64,000 nucleotides of DNA, from positions 1-64,000 of the IMG/VR virus record IMGVR_UViG_3300030044_000016; one strand, given 5' to 3'. Positions within the stretch are counted from its first letter, which is position 1. The number at the start of each line of letters is the position of its first letter. A program made the translations under genes and the position numbers. This stretch comes from a virus. A model generated the notes under the pieces. It searched no databases. It worked only from the letters and a program-made list of their open reading frames with translations, and had not been told where the DNA came from. Of this stretch, positions 1 through 8,201 are shown one piece after another.

Positions 1-2
1 CC

Positions 3-158
3 GCCGCGAACGAACGCGCCGAGGCATACCGGAAGGTTGCGGAGGAGTTGGTAGAGGCAATGCCGATTATCCCAAGCCCCGCTCATCCAGCAGATGAGAA
101 TTATACCAAGTGGAGGAGCGCAAAAGCCAAACTCGAAGCCCTCAACCAAGGAAAGTAA
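3..158 (+). CDS. C-terminal end of a hypothetical protein (5' truncated by window)
   Basis: An open frame enters from the left edge and ends at TAA 156-158, three bases before the next ATG. About 51 codons are visible. They encode an Ala/Glu/Lys-rich, probably helical tail ending in KLEALNQGK. No domain is recognisable. The tight spacing to the next gene suggests the same operon. The true start lies outside the window. Confidence 0.5.
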   Translation, partial: AANERAEAYRKVAEELVEAMPIIPSPAHPADENYTKWRSAKAKLEALNQGK

Positions 159-161
159 TTT

Positions 162-485
162 ATGAACCTAGAAAAAACACCCCTGCAAACCGCACTATCA
201 GAATACACAGACCCATTCATATCATGTGGCGAGGGGCAGATTACAGACAGCAACGGAAACCTCATCTTAACCATAGCGGATGAACGAGAGGTGGTTCGCT
301 CCATCTTCTGCACAGCAATCGCAGAATTCCTCAATAGCCAGCAGGGGAAGAGGGATGTTTATACGGCTGGGTATAAGGGATTAAACGAGGACATAGTTTA
401 CAAAAACGAGAAGACTCTATTTGCTCATTGCATTGATATAAAAGAAGCCAAGCGATTTGCGGACGAACTCAACAAGAATGAATAA
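162..485 (+). CDS. Hypothetical protein, 107 aa
   Basis: A small soluble protein that I do not recognise. It is hydrophilic, with a central DVYTAGYKG stretch and an acidic/basic helical C-terminus, and no cysteine cluster or membrane segment. It starts at ATG 162, immediately after the preceding stop. Its end overlaps the next ORF (ATG 478) by 8 bases, which supports translational coupling. Function unknown. Confidence 0.6.
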   Translation: MNLEKTPLQTALSEYTDPFISCGEGQITDSNGNLILTIADEREVVRSIFCTAIAEFLNSQQGKRDVYTAGYKGLNEDIVYKNEKTLFAHCIDIKEAKRFADELNKNE

Positions 486-963
486 TCCATATATCAATAC
501 CTTACAGATTATAGATATTACGCACCGCCCTCTTGATTTTTACCTTACGGTGCCACATGGCTTGTTTGGAATACAAGGTGGTCTTGATTTTAGTAGAATA
601 AAGCCAATATCATTTACCGCAGATAATATCGAACATATACGAGAGGTATGCTTTAACGCATGGGGGTGTGAATCTCTCCCTATTGATAGTCAGTGTTCTG
701 CCAATCGAAATATGTATGGGTTTATTACCAGTGGTGGAACCCCACACAAAGTAATGACCAGATTAGCAGCCATAATTAATGAGAATATTACTATGGTATC
801 TTATAATCCACACGGTGAAGATTGTTATATACTATCAGTGTTTCCAAGGACTAGAGAGTTGCAAATTTTTCCAAGTCAGTACAGAGACCTCACTAGGTTT
901 GATATCCAAATGATAGATAGAATATATGAAAGAAATGAAAATATGTTTACAAATAACAACTAA
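478..963 (+). CDS. Hypothetical protein, 161 aa
   Basis: I prefer ATG 478, overlapping the upstream stop, to the in-frame TTG at 457. The protein is mixed alpha/beta in character, with aromatic-rich segments (LDFYLTVPHGLFGIQGG near the N-terminus) and no signal peptide or known motif. The coding DNA is visibly AT-richer than its neighbours, so it may be a recently acquired cassette. Function unknown. Confidence 0.6.
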   Translation: MNNPYINTLQIIDITHRPLDFYLTVPHGLFGIQGGLDFSRIKPISFTADNIEHIREVCFNAWGCESLPIDSQCSANRNMYGFITSGGTPHKVMTRLAAIINENITMVSYNPHGEDCYILSVFPRTRELQIFPSQYRDLTRFDIQMIDRIYERNENMFTNNN

Positions 964-978
964 AACAAAGGAGGAACA

Positions 979-1245
979 ATGAAACACTACCAAGCAAAAG
1001 TAGAGGTAATGACGGGCAACCGTCTACTCAGTGGCATGCTCAAGAATGCAGGACTAGGTATTGAGTATGCTGCAAAAAGGGAACTCTTTATTATCGACTA
1101 CAAGCCTGGCGAGCAGGTCGATAGCGAAAGAGTGTGTAACGCCATTAAGACGACAATGGAGAGATTGGACAAGGAAGGAGCTCAGATGAAGATCTACAGC
1201 TTTGAGGTTGTCTCAATCCTGCTGGTTGACTCTAAGAAGGAATAG
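979..1245 (+). CDS. Hypothetical protein, 88 aa
   Basis: A strong ribosome-binding site (AAAGGAGGAAC) precedes ATG 979, so the start is secure. The 88-aa product is amphipathic and mixed-charge, with a hydrophobic C-terminal strand (FEVVSILLV). No motif is recognised. The A/C-rich leader plus GGAGG resembles leaders used repeatedly at 32-39 kb, suggesting the same class of accessory cassette. Confidence 0.65.
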   Translation: MKHYQAKVEVMTGNRLLSGMLKNAGLGIEYAAKRELFIIDYKPGEQVDSERVCNAIKTTMERLDKEGAQMKIYSFEVVSILLVDSKKE

Positions 1246-1248
1246 CAT

Positions 1249-1641
1249 ATGCAAAAAAGTATCTATCCACCACCTACGGCTGGGATATGCAGGGAATGCG
1301 GTTGCAAATTCTCCGTAAACAAACACAACAAGGTTGTTGGGAAGCGTGTCCACGGATGTACCTCAGCGCATTGGTTTCTCGAGGACATAAAGCCAAGTGT
1401 GCCCATTAAGCCTTCATGCAATGAGTACGACGAAGACTACTTGCTGAAAGAAATAAAGATGAGTGATCTCAACCTTGATAGGGTTCCTGACGCCATCGCT
1501 GCTTTGGAAAGAGTGTATGAACTCTCCCTCATGAATCCTGCCCCAGCGGGAAGTATTCAGAGGGTCTGTTCCTATGCACTAGCTAAAGTAAAAACACCCA
1601 AACCCAATGGAGACACAAGTACAGAAACCGATAGGCACTAG
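1249..1641 (+). CDS. Small Cys-containing (zinc-binding?) protein, 130 aa
   Basis: The N-terminus carries CRECGC followed about 20 residues later by a Cys (HGCTSAHW), which could form a small zinc site. The rest is helical without a known motif. It starts three bases after the preceding stop, and its 3' end overlaps the next gene by 35 bases. The neighbour also has CGC and CxxC motifs, so the two may be diverged relatives. Function unknown. Confidence 0.6.
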   Translation: MQKSIYPPPTAGICRECGCKFSVNKHNKVVGKRVHGCTSAHWFLEDIKPSVPIKPSCNEYDEDYLLKEIKMSDLNLDRVPDAIAALERVYELSLMNPAPAGSIQRVCSYALAKVKTPKPNGDTSTETDRH

Positions 1642-2080
1642 GACTCAACACAAGTGTGGATGCAAGTCCTGGATGAACTATTACCAACGATTGGTTTGGC
1701 TTCAGGGCAATGACTGCCACAGCAATCACACCTACAAAGAACTCATGGAAGCAAAGAACGAAAGTTTACAGACAAAGCCTGAGGCAGTGAGGCCACCTGG
1801 TTCCAGGTGTGCAGCATGTCACTACTGGGGATATCATGCACTAGATTGCAAAGCTATCTCCGTAGATGAAAGGCTAGAGGGCTACAAAGAGGCTCTCAGG
1901 CTTGCATTGTCTCGGGAAGATCACAGAAGCAAACTCGCCAGGGAGAACTTCACAAGGATGCTTGGCAAGATGGCTGTGCTGAGGGTCGAGAACAATGCCC
2001 TGAGGAAAACTAACCAGAAGCTTAGGAAAGCAGAGAGGGAGCGCGAGATTATGCTCGAGCTTCAATCCCCTTCTCAGTAG
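1607..2080 (+). CDS. Cys-rich N-terminus plus C-terminal coiled-coil protein, 157 aa
   Basis: Residues 1-40 contain HKCGCKSW and a later Cys/His pair. Residues 68-80 contain CAACHYWGYHALDC, a plausible zinc-knuckle arrangement. The last 60 residues are strongly helical and charged (LRVENNALRKTNQKLRKAERE), a probable coiled coil. It is the last gene before a clear terminator. A nucleic-acid-binding role is possible but unproven. Confidence 0.65.
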   Translation: METQVQKPIGTRTQHKCGCKSWMNYYQRLVWLQGNDCHSNHTYKELMEAKNESLQTKPEAVRPPGSRCAACHYWGYHALDCKAISVDERLEGYKEALRLALSREDHRSKLARENFTRMLGKMAVLRVENNALRKTNQKLRKAEREREIMLELQSPSQ

Positions 2081-2085
2081 AGATC

Positions 2086-2143
2086 AAAAGCCCCTGTCGG
2101 GGAACTCCCTTTAGGGAGTTCCTCGCTCAGGTTGGCTTTTTTT
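2086..2143 (+). terminator. Rho-independent terminator
   Basis: A perfect 10-bp hairpin, GGAACTCCCT-TT-AGGGAGTTCC (2101-2122), lies inside an outer AAAAGCC/GGCTTTT pairing (2086-2092 with 2134-2140) and is followed by a T run. It ends the left-hand operon. The T run continues into TTTTTTTAGCTACCAG, a string that recurs after two other terminators at 39372 and 53706. Confidence 0.9.
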
Positions 2144-2157
2144 AGCTACCAGGTATC

Positions 2158-2186
2158 TTGACTTACCTTAACCTTACTCATATTAT
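2158..2186 (+). promoter_or_regulatory. Sigma70-like promoter for the first tail-fibre operon
   Basis: TTGACT (2158-2163), a 17-bp spacer and TATTAT (2181-2186) match the bacterial housekeeping promoter layout. They sit 11 bases before the first ATG of the fibre operon and just after a terminator. This is the clearest sigma70-type promoter in the window. Confidence 0.75.
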
Positions 2187-2197
2187 AGAGAACACGA

Positions 2198-2491
2198 ATG
2201 AGAACAACACTAGCGCTATTCCTATTTTTAGTTGGAACTGCTTTTCCCCAGACTGCCCCAAAGTATAATCTTGGTGCTAACTCTTCGGTAAATACAACTA
2301 ACTTCAGTACCAACACGCTCAACTACCTCAGGTCCAATGCATTATCTGGATTCAATGCGCTTGGATGGGTAACCCCTCCCAGCGCTACTAACTCTACCGG
2401 ACTTCCAGGTGCCCTCTCTTATACAAACAACTATCTCTACATATGCGTTGGTACCAACGTGTGGAAGAGGACTATCCTAGGATCTTGGTAA
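2198..2491 (+). CDS. Small tail-fibre-associated protein with apparent signal-like N-terminus, 97 aa
   Basis: The first 18 residues (MRTTLALFLFLVGTAF) look like a cleavable signal peptide. The remainder is Asn/Thr/Ser-rich, and its end, YICVGTNVWKRTILGSW, resembles the short beta motif that often closes phage fibre proteins. TAATG overlap with the long fibre gene implies coupled translation. It could be an exported surface protein or a fibre subunit; the signal peptide is odd for a cytoplasmically assembled virion part. Confidence 0.65.
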   Translation: MRTTLALFLFLVGTAFPQTAPKYNLGANSSVNTTNFSTNTLNYLRSNALSGFNALGWVTPPSATNSTGLPGALSYTNNYLYICVGTNVWKRTILGSW

Positions 2492-5400
2492 TGGCAACAG
2501 GTGATTTTACAGTACAGGAGCTTCAGTCTGATGGTTCATACAAGGAGTTTACATATACTCCCCCCAATCAACCCTTAAGTACGACCAGTTCCCCTACCTT
2601 CGGTGGACTGACTGTTGGAGGGCTTGTTGTTGATTCCTATGGGAACATAGTTCTTCCAAGCGTAGGACTTACAGGCGGTGGTAGCGATACACTCCACGAC
2701 TCGAGCGGACTCCACTATGGATCGCAAGTCGTAGCCATGCAGGGTATTGGAGTTAGTCATTTTTCTAATGACTCTGGTTATCTCACTACTGAATATAACT
2801 ATTTCAATCAACTTCTCAATACAACCAATTCCCCTACATTTGCGGGAGTTTATTTAAGTGGAGGAAGTGAACTTCATGATTCCAGTGGACTAAAGTATGG
2901 TTCAAGCACGGTAGCCATGCAGGGTATTGGAGTTAGTTATTTTTCTAATGACGCTGGCTATCTCACTACTGAATATAACTATTTCAATCAACTTCTCAAT
3001 ACAGGAAGTTCACCGACTTTCGCTGGACTGACTGTCGGAGAGTTTATTATTGATGCTTATGGAAACCTTACTCTTGGGACTACGGGTGGGTTTACACACC
3101 TCAATGCTGATGGATCTGCCTCTTTTGCCAATGGTGCTGCTACTATATCCAATAATGGGATCCTCCATTCTGCGCAAATAACCACAGCATATATAGCTTC
3201 TGCCTCCGGTGCAGCTATAGGAAATGGTGCCGTTATAACTGGAGGACTGTCAATGTCAGGAACTCTAGATCAGACTGGCACTTCTTACTTTGAGGGGATT
3301 ACTTATCTAGGAGGAAGATTAGGTACGGGATCTGGGACTGAGGTTGATAGCAGTGGTAACGTTTCGGCTGTATCTCTCTTTTCCTATGGAAATCTATCTG
3401 TAGGAACAGGTCCGACAAAGGCAGTAATCCATGCATCTGATGGATCTGCCTCCTTTGCTGCTGGGACTGCTACCATATCTGCTGCAGGTCTTGGTACGTT
3501 CTCTGGTATTAGTGTACCTAGTTTTAGCACTGGGACTGTTACCGCGACTAGCCATCTTTATGCCCATGACGCTGGTATTGGTTGGAATGGTACTAGCTAT
3601 AACACAGTTTTAAATAATGATGGTTCTGCCTCTTTTGCTGATGGAGCTACTACTCTAGGCAGCTCTGGGAACGCTTCATTTGGTAGCAACGCTATTCAAT
3701 TTTATGTTGTTAGTGGTGGGGGTGAGGCACTTTTCCATGTCCCTGTCTATGTAGATTCTGGGGTAATACTAGGCACCCACTATTCTAGTTCTATTTCCGG
3801 AGAAGTTTCTGCCGAATTTACTGGAATAATTTATGCCCCATCACTCTATGTTTCACAGTTTTCTTATGTTGGCACAGGGAGTTTTTTTAATGGTACCGAT
3901 TATTCAGGCGAAAATGGCGTTAGCTTGTTCTCTTATCGGGACCTCATTGATGATAGTCCAGGTTACGAGCTCAACTGGCAGGGTGGAAGGCTCATAAGTA
4001 TTACTGGAGGAGATTCAACCGGTACGCCGCAAAACCTATATCTTGACTCTCCATTAATACTCCCTTACTCGCAGCTTAACCTAGATGGCTCTGCCTCTTT
4101 TGGCAATACCGGAGCAACTATCGATTCATCAGGAAATACTGTGGTATCTAGCCTAGCTTTCCCTGAGAGTGATGGAGCGACCCTCTATGACGATGGTGGT
4201 CTGCAATACGGATTTCAGAGTGTAGCTATGGTTGGGATTAATGTTTCCAACTTTGCTAATGACATGGGGTATCTCACTAGCGAGTACAACATTTTTGACC
4301 AGTCTCTCAACACGACCGATTCTCCCAGCTTTGCAGGGCTAACTGTCACAGGCATCTCTACCTTTGGAGGCGGGGCTACTATTGATGCGCTTGGTCACCT
4401 CTCCGCCACTAATTTCTACTCCATGAATCAGGCAGTGGGAACAACCTCTTCTCCCACCTTTGCAGGAGTTTATTTAAACGGAGGAAGTGAGCTACATGAT
4501 TCTAGTGGGTTGAAGTACGGAACTTCAACTATTGCAATGCAGGGAATCGGGCTAAGTCACTTCACAAATGACTCTGGCTATCTCACTACTGAATATAATT
4601 ATTTCAATCAACTTCTGAATACAACCTCTTCCCCTTCATTTGGTGGATTAACTGTAAGTGGAACCACCTCTTTTACTGATGTTGAAGTTCATTCTACATC
4701 AAATGGAGGACATCCCCAAGTTTGGGCCATGAATAGTGGCGGGGAGATCGCTGTAAGTGTCAGCGGTACGCACAGAGCATCATTATCTTTTGATGATTCT
4801 CTCGGGTTATTCAATTACTACAACGCCAGCTCCCTAGCTTGCCAGCAGCTTGCAGATGATGGCAATATCTACATAGGTAACTACTACGGCAGTAAGGTTA
4901 ATATAGACCCTTCCTGCAATATGATTGGGCCTGCTTCGAACTGGGTCTTAAATGCGGACGGGTCGGCTGTGTTTAGTGGTTATGCAGCCACTATAAATGT
5001 TGATGGCTCGGCTTCTTTCGCAGTAGGACAATCGGTTATCGGGAGTGATGGATCAGCAAGCTTCTCCTCAGGGCAGGCAATCATTGACCCGTATGGTAAC
5101 ACGGTAGTCCCTAGTCTCGGGTTTGCGGGAACATCCAACACCCTCTTTGATGACAGCGGGTTGCAGTATGGTTCTCAGAGCGTGGCAATGGTGGGAATGA
5201 ATGTATCCAGCTTCTACAATGATGCGGGGTATTCAACTGGTGGTGGTGACCCATTCGACCAGTCGCTGAATACCACCGACTCCCCTACCTTCGCGAGCCT
5301 TGGAGTCAATGTGGGTGCGATCTCTCTAAATGCAGACGGCAGTGCTGGGTTTGCTTCAGGTGGGGCAGGAGTGGATGGAAACGGCACGGTCTATGCTCAA

Positions 5401-5862
5401 AGCGGGAGCGTGTCCTATGGTGGCCTTGGGTACTCTTTTACCGAAAACACTAATGTTGGATTTGCCACCGATGGAAACAACCTTAGTTTCTATACGGGTT
5501 CCACTTTAGCCTTAAACATCACCGACGACATCAAGCAGGTCAGGGTTCCTGCTGATTATATTTTCTCGTTTTCATCGTGGACGAACAACAACAATGTGGC
5601 TGATACCTTTTTTGGCAGAGCCTACGCTGGAGGACTCTACACCCCTGGAAACTTTATTGTTGGCAGCACCGTCGATGACGGCTCAGGCCTAGCCCTTCAA
5701 GCTCCAAGTGCTTCGTTCGCTGGCGGTGAAGGCGGTTTTGATTCTGGAGGCTCTCTCTATTGCAACAACTCAGTAGTCACAGAAACGATTACCTGCGACA
5801 GCACCATCGAAATAGTTGTGGGTGGCAGCACCTACAAGATTCCCGCACAATTTATATCATAG
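2491..5862 (+). CDS. Long modular tail-fibre protein, about 1123 aa
   Basis: I chose ATG 2491 (MATGDFTVQEL), overlapping the upstream stop, over the earlier in-frame ATG at 2443. The protein is built from repeats. A roughly 60-aa module (LHDSSGLxYGS, VAMQGIGVS, GYLTTEYN, FNQLLNTTxSPTFAG) recurs at least five times, interspersed with NADGSASFA motifs. The composition (Gly/Ser/Thr/Asn) suits a trimeric beta-fibre contacting the host surface. Several modules, including YELNWQGG and LYLDSPLxLP, are shared with the second fibre gene at 8711. No chaperone domain is evident at the C-terminus. Confidence 0.85.
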   Translation: MATGDFTVQELQSDGSYKEFTYTPPNQPLSTTSSPTFGGLTVGGLVVDSYGNIVLPSVGLTGGGSDTLHDSSGLHYGSQVVAMQGIGVSHFSNDSGYLTTEYNYFNQLLNTTNSPTFAGVYLSGGSELHDSSGLKYGSSTVAMQGIGVSYFSNDAGYLTTEYNYFNQLLNTGSSPTFAGLTVGEFIIDAYGNLTLGTTGGFTHLNADGSASFANGAATISNNGILHSAQITTAYIASASGAAIGNGAVITGGLSMSGTLDQTGTSYFEGITYLGGRLGTGSGTEVDSSGNVSAVSLFSYGNLSVGTGPTKAVIHASDGSASFAAGTATISAAGLGTFSGISVPSFSTGTVTATSHLYAHDAGIGWNGTSYNTVLNNDGSASFADGATTLGSSGNASFGSNAIQFYVVSGGGEALFHVPVYVDSGVILGTHYSSSISGEVSAEFTGIIYAPSLYVSQFSYVGTGSFFNGTDYSGENGVSLFSYRDLIDDSPGYELNWQGGRLISITGGDSTGTPQNLYLDSPLILPYSQLNLDGSASFGNTGATIDSSGNTVVSSLAFPESDGATLYDDGGLQYGFQSVAMVGINVSNFANDMGYLTSEYNIFDQSLNTTDSPSFAGLTVTGISTFGGGATIDALGHLSATNFYSMNQAVGTTSSPTFAGVYLNGGSELHDSSGLKYGTSTIAMQGIGLSHFTNDSGYLTTEYNYFNQLLNTTSSPSFGGLTVSGTTSFTDVEVHSTSNGGHPQVWAMNSGGEIAVSVSGTHRASLSFDDSLGLFNYYNASSLACQQLADDGNIYIGNYYGSKVNIDPSCNMIGPASNWVLNADGSAVFSGYAATINVDGSASFAVGQSVIGSDGSASFSSGQAIIDPYGNTVVPSLGFAGTSNTLFDDSGLQYGSQSVAMVGMNVSSFYNDAGYSTGGGDPFDQSLNTTDSPTFASLGVNVGAISLNADGSAGFASGGAGVDGNGTVYAQSGSVSYGGLGYSFTENTNVGFATDGNNLSFYTGSTLALNITDDIKQVRVPADYIFSFSSWTNNNNVADTFFGRAYAGGLYTPGNFIVGSTVDDGSGLALQAPSASFAGGEGGFDSGGSLYCNNSVVTETITCDSTIEIVVGGSTYKIPAQFIS

Positions 5863-5963
5863 TAAACCAACCATCTACTCGATACACAAAAGCACTTGAC
5901 AATATATGGTTGTTTTCTCAAACTAGTTGAAGATCTTATTTAAACCTGACAACTCTTTAGTTA

Positions 5964-5983
5964 TCCCAATTGATCAATTGGGA
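5964..5983. promoter_or_regulatory. 20-bp perfect palindrome, possible operator
   Basis: TCCCAATTGATCAATTGGGA is a perfect 20-bp inverted repeat in the 187-bp gap between the fibre gene and the next small gene. A TTGACA (5896-5901) lies upstream, but no convincing -10 follows it. It could be a repressor operator or, in RNA, a short hairpin. The rest of the gap shows nothing else distinct. Confidence 0.45.
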
Positions 5984-6049
5984 GTTACAAAGAACTCAGA
6001 ATTTAGAAAGTAACCCGGAAGACTACCGATCAAAGAGTCAAAAAAAACA

Positions 6050-6310
6050 ATGCCAATCGCAATTACCGCCGCTGCTCGTGCAGCCAACACCGCCGCCAGC
6101 CTTGCAAACCAAATTAGTGGAATCGCTACCAATGCTAGTGGTGTCCTTGCTAATGGTGTACCAGCTCAGGGCCCAAACCCAGCTGTTGCTGCTGCTGACA
6201 TCGCTACAGCTCTCGGTACCCTTGCTGTCGCTCAGATCAACCTCATCGTTGCCTCTGCTAACGCTACAGACGCTACCAAGCTCGCTGCTGCTCTTGCAGC
6301 TCTTGCCTAA
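6050..6310 (+). CDS. Small Ala-rich protein, 86 aa
   Basis: About one third Ala, with heptad-like hydrophobic spacing (AITAAARAANTAASLANQI) and a Pro-containing turn in the middle, suggesting two amphipathic helices. It begins at ATG 6050 after an A-rich stretch without a clear Shine-Dalgarno site, and is followed by a strong terminator. A competing overlapping frame (5970-6323) was rejected. It might be a small virion or coiled-coil accessory to the fibres; function unknown. Confidence 0.6.
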   Translation: MPIAITAAARAANTAASLANQISGIATNASGVLANGVPAQGPNPAVAAADIATALGTLAVAQINLIVASANATDATKLAAALAALA

Positions 6311-6332
6311 TACTTTAGGTTAGAAATCATTT

Positions 6333-6373
6333 GGGCCCAGCCTGATACCCCAGGTTGGGTCCTTTTTCTTTTT
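6333..6373 (+). terminator. Rho-independent terminator
   Basis: GGGCCCAGCCTG (6333-6344) pairs with CAGGTTGGGTCC (6351-6362), including GU pairs, with a 6-nt loop and then a T-rich tract. It closes the fibre/Ala-rich gene unit and insulates it from the structured segment that follows. Confidence 0.9.
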
Positions 6374-6389
6374 AGTGTTGACGAGCATT

Positions 6390-6830
6390 AGGAAATGTAA
6401 GAAAGTAGTAGCAACAGAGCCCCCAAAGCTTATTAACAATGCTCAAACCTGGGGGCCGCTCTTTTACATTCTGAAAACTGTGGTTGTGCACTCGCCCGAT
6501 AAGTAGTGCAGCTTTTATCACAGGTGGCTGGGGCTGGTGCTCCGACGACGCTCATACTGTCGTGTCAGGATTTCGATTATCCTACCTGTCACCAATGTAG
6601 CACTTGCGTTCGGAATCATCTCCTTGCTCGCATGTGTGTTTCCGGTGACCGGATGAATTGGTCACTAGCCGTTTTCCTATCTTGGGTTCTCCCTGGATAG
6701 GACCAATTCCTCTTCTGGGAGATCCTGGGGGAGGTCTCAACTCGAATCGTATTGCGTATGCGGTGCTTTCCTATACCTAGGATAGAGTTGGGAGATTTTA
6801 AAGAACTTACAGCGATGACTAGACCTTCGG
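6390..6830 (+). ncRNA. Candidate large structured non-coding RNA, about 440 nt
   Basis: This stretch has no credible ORF but many nested complementary arms. AATGTAA (6394-6400) pairs with TTACATT (6464-6470), enclosing AGAGC/GCTCT and CCCCA/TGGGG. CTGTG (6478-6482)/CACAG (6519-6523) encloses TGCACT/AGTGCA. Further hairpins are ACGAC/GTCGT (6545-6563), AGGAT/ATCCT (6567-6583) and CGGAA/TTCCG (6611-6644). GAATTGGTC (6655-6663) pairs with GACCAATTC (6701-6709) and competes with GTGACC/GGTCAC. CCTATC/GATAGG lies inside. TCTCAACTC (6735-6743) pairs with GAGTTGGGAGA (6785-6795), enclosing TCCTA/TAGGA. It lies between a terminator and tRNA-Thr. It does not look like tmRNA or a group I intron. The family and exact ends are unknown. 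Confidence 0.55.
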
Positions 6831-6887
6831 CTGGAATTCATGACAAGACAGAAGAACTAGTGACTATCGGGAGAGACGATCAAATTT

Positions 6888-7019
6888 ATGAGTACAGAAC
6901 CAAACCAAGAACCCACAGAAGAAGTAAGTAAAGACCAGTCAGAGTTTGACTTTGAGTTGGGTGAGCGACCAGAAGCTACTGAGAGATGTAGTGGAGAGGT
7001 CTGCGAGAGTTGCCAATAA
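6888..7019 (+). CDS. Small acidic protein, 43 aa
   Basis: ATG 6888 opens a 43-codon frame rich in Glu/Gln/Asp (MSTEPNQEPTEEVSKDQ) and ending in a CSGEVCESC cluster of three cysteines. Its stop is 5 bases before the SET-domain gene start, consistent with an operon. There is no strong Shine-Dalgarno site. It may be a small partner of the SET protein, but it could also be a chance frame. Confidence 0.5.
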   Translation: MSTEPNQEPTEEVSKDQSEFDFELGERPEATERCSGEVCESCQ

Positions 7020-7024
7020 TAGAT

Positions 7025-7429
7025 ATGGACTCCCCTATCATAGAGGATGACAATGCCCCAGATGCGGTAGTTAAGCCGTCCTCTATTGAGGGGTGGGGCT
7101 TATTTGCAGGTCGCAACTTTGCTGTTGGCGAGACTATTATTGATTACAATCTGTTCCAAGATGGTTGGTATAAACTAAAATACACAGATCTTACTGAAGA
7201 GCAGATTAGGAAGAGTTGGTATGTGATGATTGATAATGAGTGGTGCGTCACCTGTGATCGGTGGAGTAAGTTCTCATATATAAATCACTCTAGGAATCCA
7301 AACTGTTTATGGCTCTTGCAAGATAGATTGGTTGTTGCTAGTGTAGATATCCCTGAGGGTGAAGAGTTGTTTATCGACTATCGCCTGGAGCCTCGTCCAA
7401 CTAGGACAGAGTATCCATCATGGGTTTAA
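7025..7429 (+). CDS. SET-domain protein (putative protein-lysine methyltransferase), 134 aa
   Basis: I chose ATG 7025 over an in-frame TTG at 7010. The SET-domain signature is clear. GWGLFAGR (residues 23-30) matches the N-terminal SET-N motif. INHSRNPNC (86-94) is the NHxxxPN S-adenosylmethionine/active-site motif. EELFIDYR (113-120) holds the catalytic Tyr. The protein is compact, essentially a bare SET domain without pre- or post-SET cysteine clusters. SET proteins transfer methyl groups from SAM to lysines; the target here is unknown and could be a host or virion protein. It sits just upstream of tRNA-Thr. Confidence 0.85.
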   Translation: MDSPIIEDDNAPDAVVKPSSIEGWGLFAGRNFAVGETIIDYNLFQDGWYKLKYTDLTEEQIRKSWYVMIDNEWCVTCDRWSKFSYINHSRNPNCLWLLQDRLVVASVDIPEGEELFIDYRLEPRPTRTEYPSWV

Positions 7430-7430
7430 T

Positions 7431-7505
7431 GCTTCCGTAGCTCAGCGTTAGAGCACTCCCTTTGTATGGCAGATGTCGCGGGTTAAAATCCTGCCGGAAG
7501 CTCCA
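7431..7505 (+). tRNA. tRNA-Thr (anticodon TGT)
   Basis: The acceptor stem GCTTCCG/CGGAAGC pairs perfectly. The D-arm contains GCTC...GAGC, the anticodon loop TTTGTAT gives TGT, and the T-arm stem is GCGGG/CCTGC. A CCA end is encoded (7503-7505). The anticodon stem has one C-C mismatch. Codons read: ACA and possibly other ACN. Confidence 0.9.
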
Positions 7506-7564
7506 CTTTCCTATTGCACTGTATAAACACCAGTGTTAATACTCTTGTTCAACAAATGCACACT

Positions 7565-8191
7565 ATGGGAATGTTCGACTATTTTTACTTCAAGAAAGAT
7601 TTACCACTCACAGATGAGATCCGGTCATCTTTTCCCGATACAGACTGGAAAGAAGTAAAATTCCAGACCAAGGACTTCGACAACACTATGTCGAAGTACA
7701 CTATCGAAGAGGATGGAAATCTGTACACTGAGGTTGTCCACGGAGAATACATTGAGGATTCTCCAGAGGTTCAGACTGAGAGAAGAAAGAAGGATAGATT
7801 CTATTGGCCAAGACACTTTGTAGAATCTAGCAGGGAGACTATGAGAGAGCACATAACTGCTACTGTAGACTTCTATGATCTTAAGAAAGATAAGGATGGC
7901 AATGAGTGGTGGATTGAGTTTCGTGCCACACTTGTTACCGGAGAGCTAAAATCCGTAGAGTTGTTAAAGGCAGAGATCCACTCTACCAAGGCTGAGGTAG
8001 AAGAGAGCCACTCTAGGCTCAGAAAGATGATATCTGACCACGAGAATCATCCCTGGACTAAAACTAGAAACATTTTGAACAAGGTTACGTTCGGTGGATA
8101 CAGGAAGTCGGTACAAAAGATCAGTAGGTTGATCCTAAAGGCTGGATCTTCTGTCAACGATGTAGGGTACTGGTTCACTAGGACATTTTAA
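7565..8191 (+). CDS. Conserved phage hypothetical protein, MGMFDYF-type, 208 aa
   Basis: I place the start at ATG 7565 (MGMFDYFYFKKDLPL) because the GMFDY opening and the following FQTKDF..YTIEEDG pattern resemble a family of uncharacterised phage proteins that begin this way; an upstream TTG at 7514 and ATG at 7556 are also in frame. The C-terminal third is basic and helical (residues ~150-208). No catalytic motif is seen. Function unknown. Confidence 0.7.
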   Translation: MGMFDYFYFKKDLPLTDEIRSSFPDTDWKEVKFQTKDFDNTMSKYTIEEDGNLYTEVVHGEYIEDSPEVQTERRKKDRFYWPRHFVESSRETMREHITATVDFYDLKKDKDGNEWWIEFRATLVTGELKSVELLKAEIHSTKAEVEESHSRLRKMISDHENHPWTKTRNILNKVTFGGYRKSVQKISRLILKAGSSVNDVGYWFTRTF

Positions 8192-8201
8192 TTATAAATA
8201 T

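Noticed and set aside
5970-6323. 117-aa Leu/Pro-rich frame overlapping the Ala-rich gene
   Set aside because: Low-complexity reading of the same bases in another frame; the 86-aa frame has a protein-like pattern and ends cleanly before the terminator.
6506-6700. 64-aa frame inside the structured 6.4-6.8 kb segment
   Set aside because: No ribosome site, atypical composition, and it lies across many RNA stems.
6390-6830. tmRNA or group I intron
   Set aside because: No tRNA-like 3' domain, no tag frame, and no recognisable P7/G-site; the flanking genes are not interrupted.
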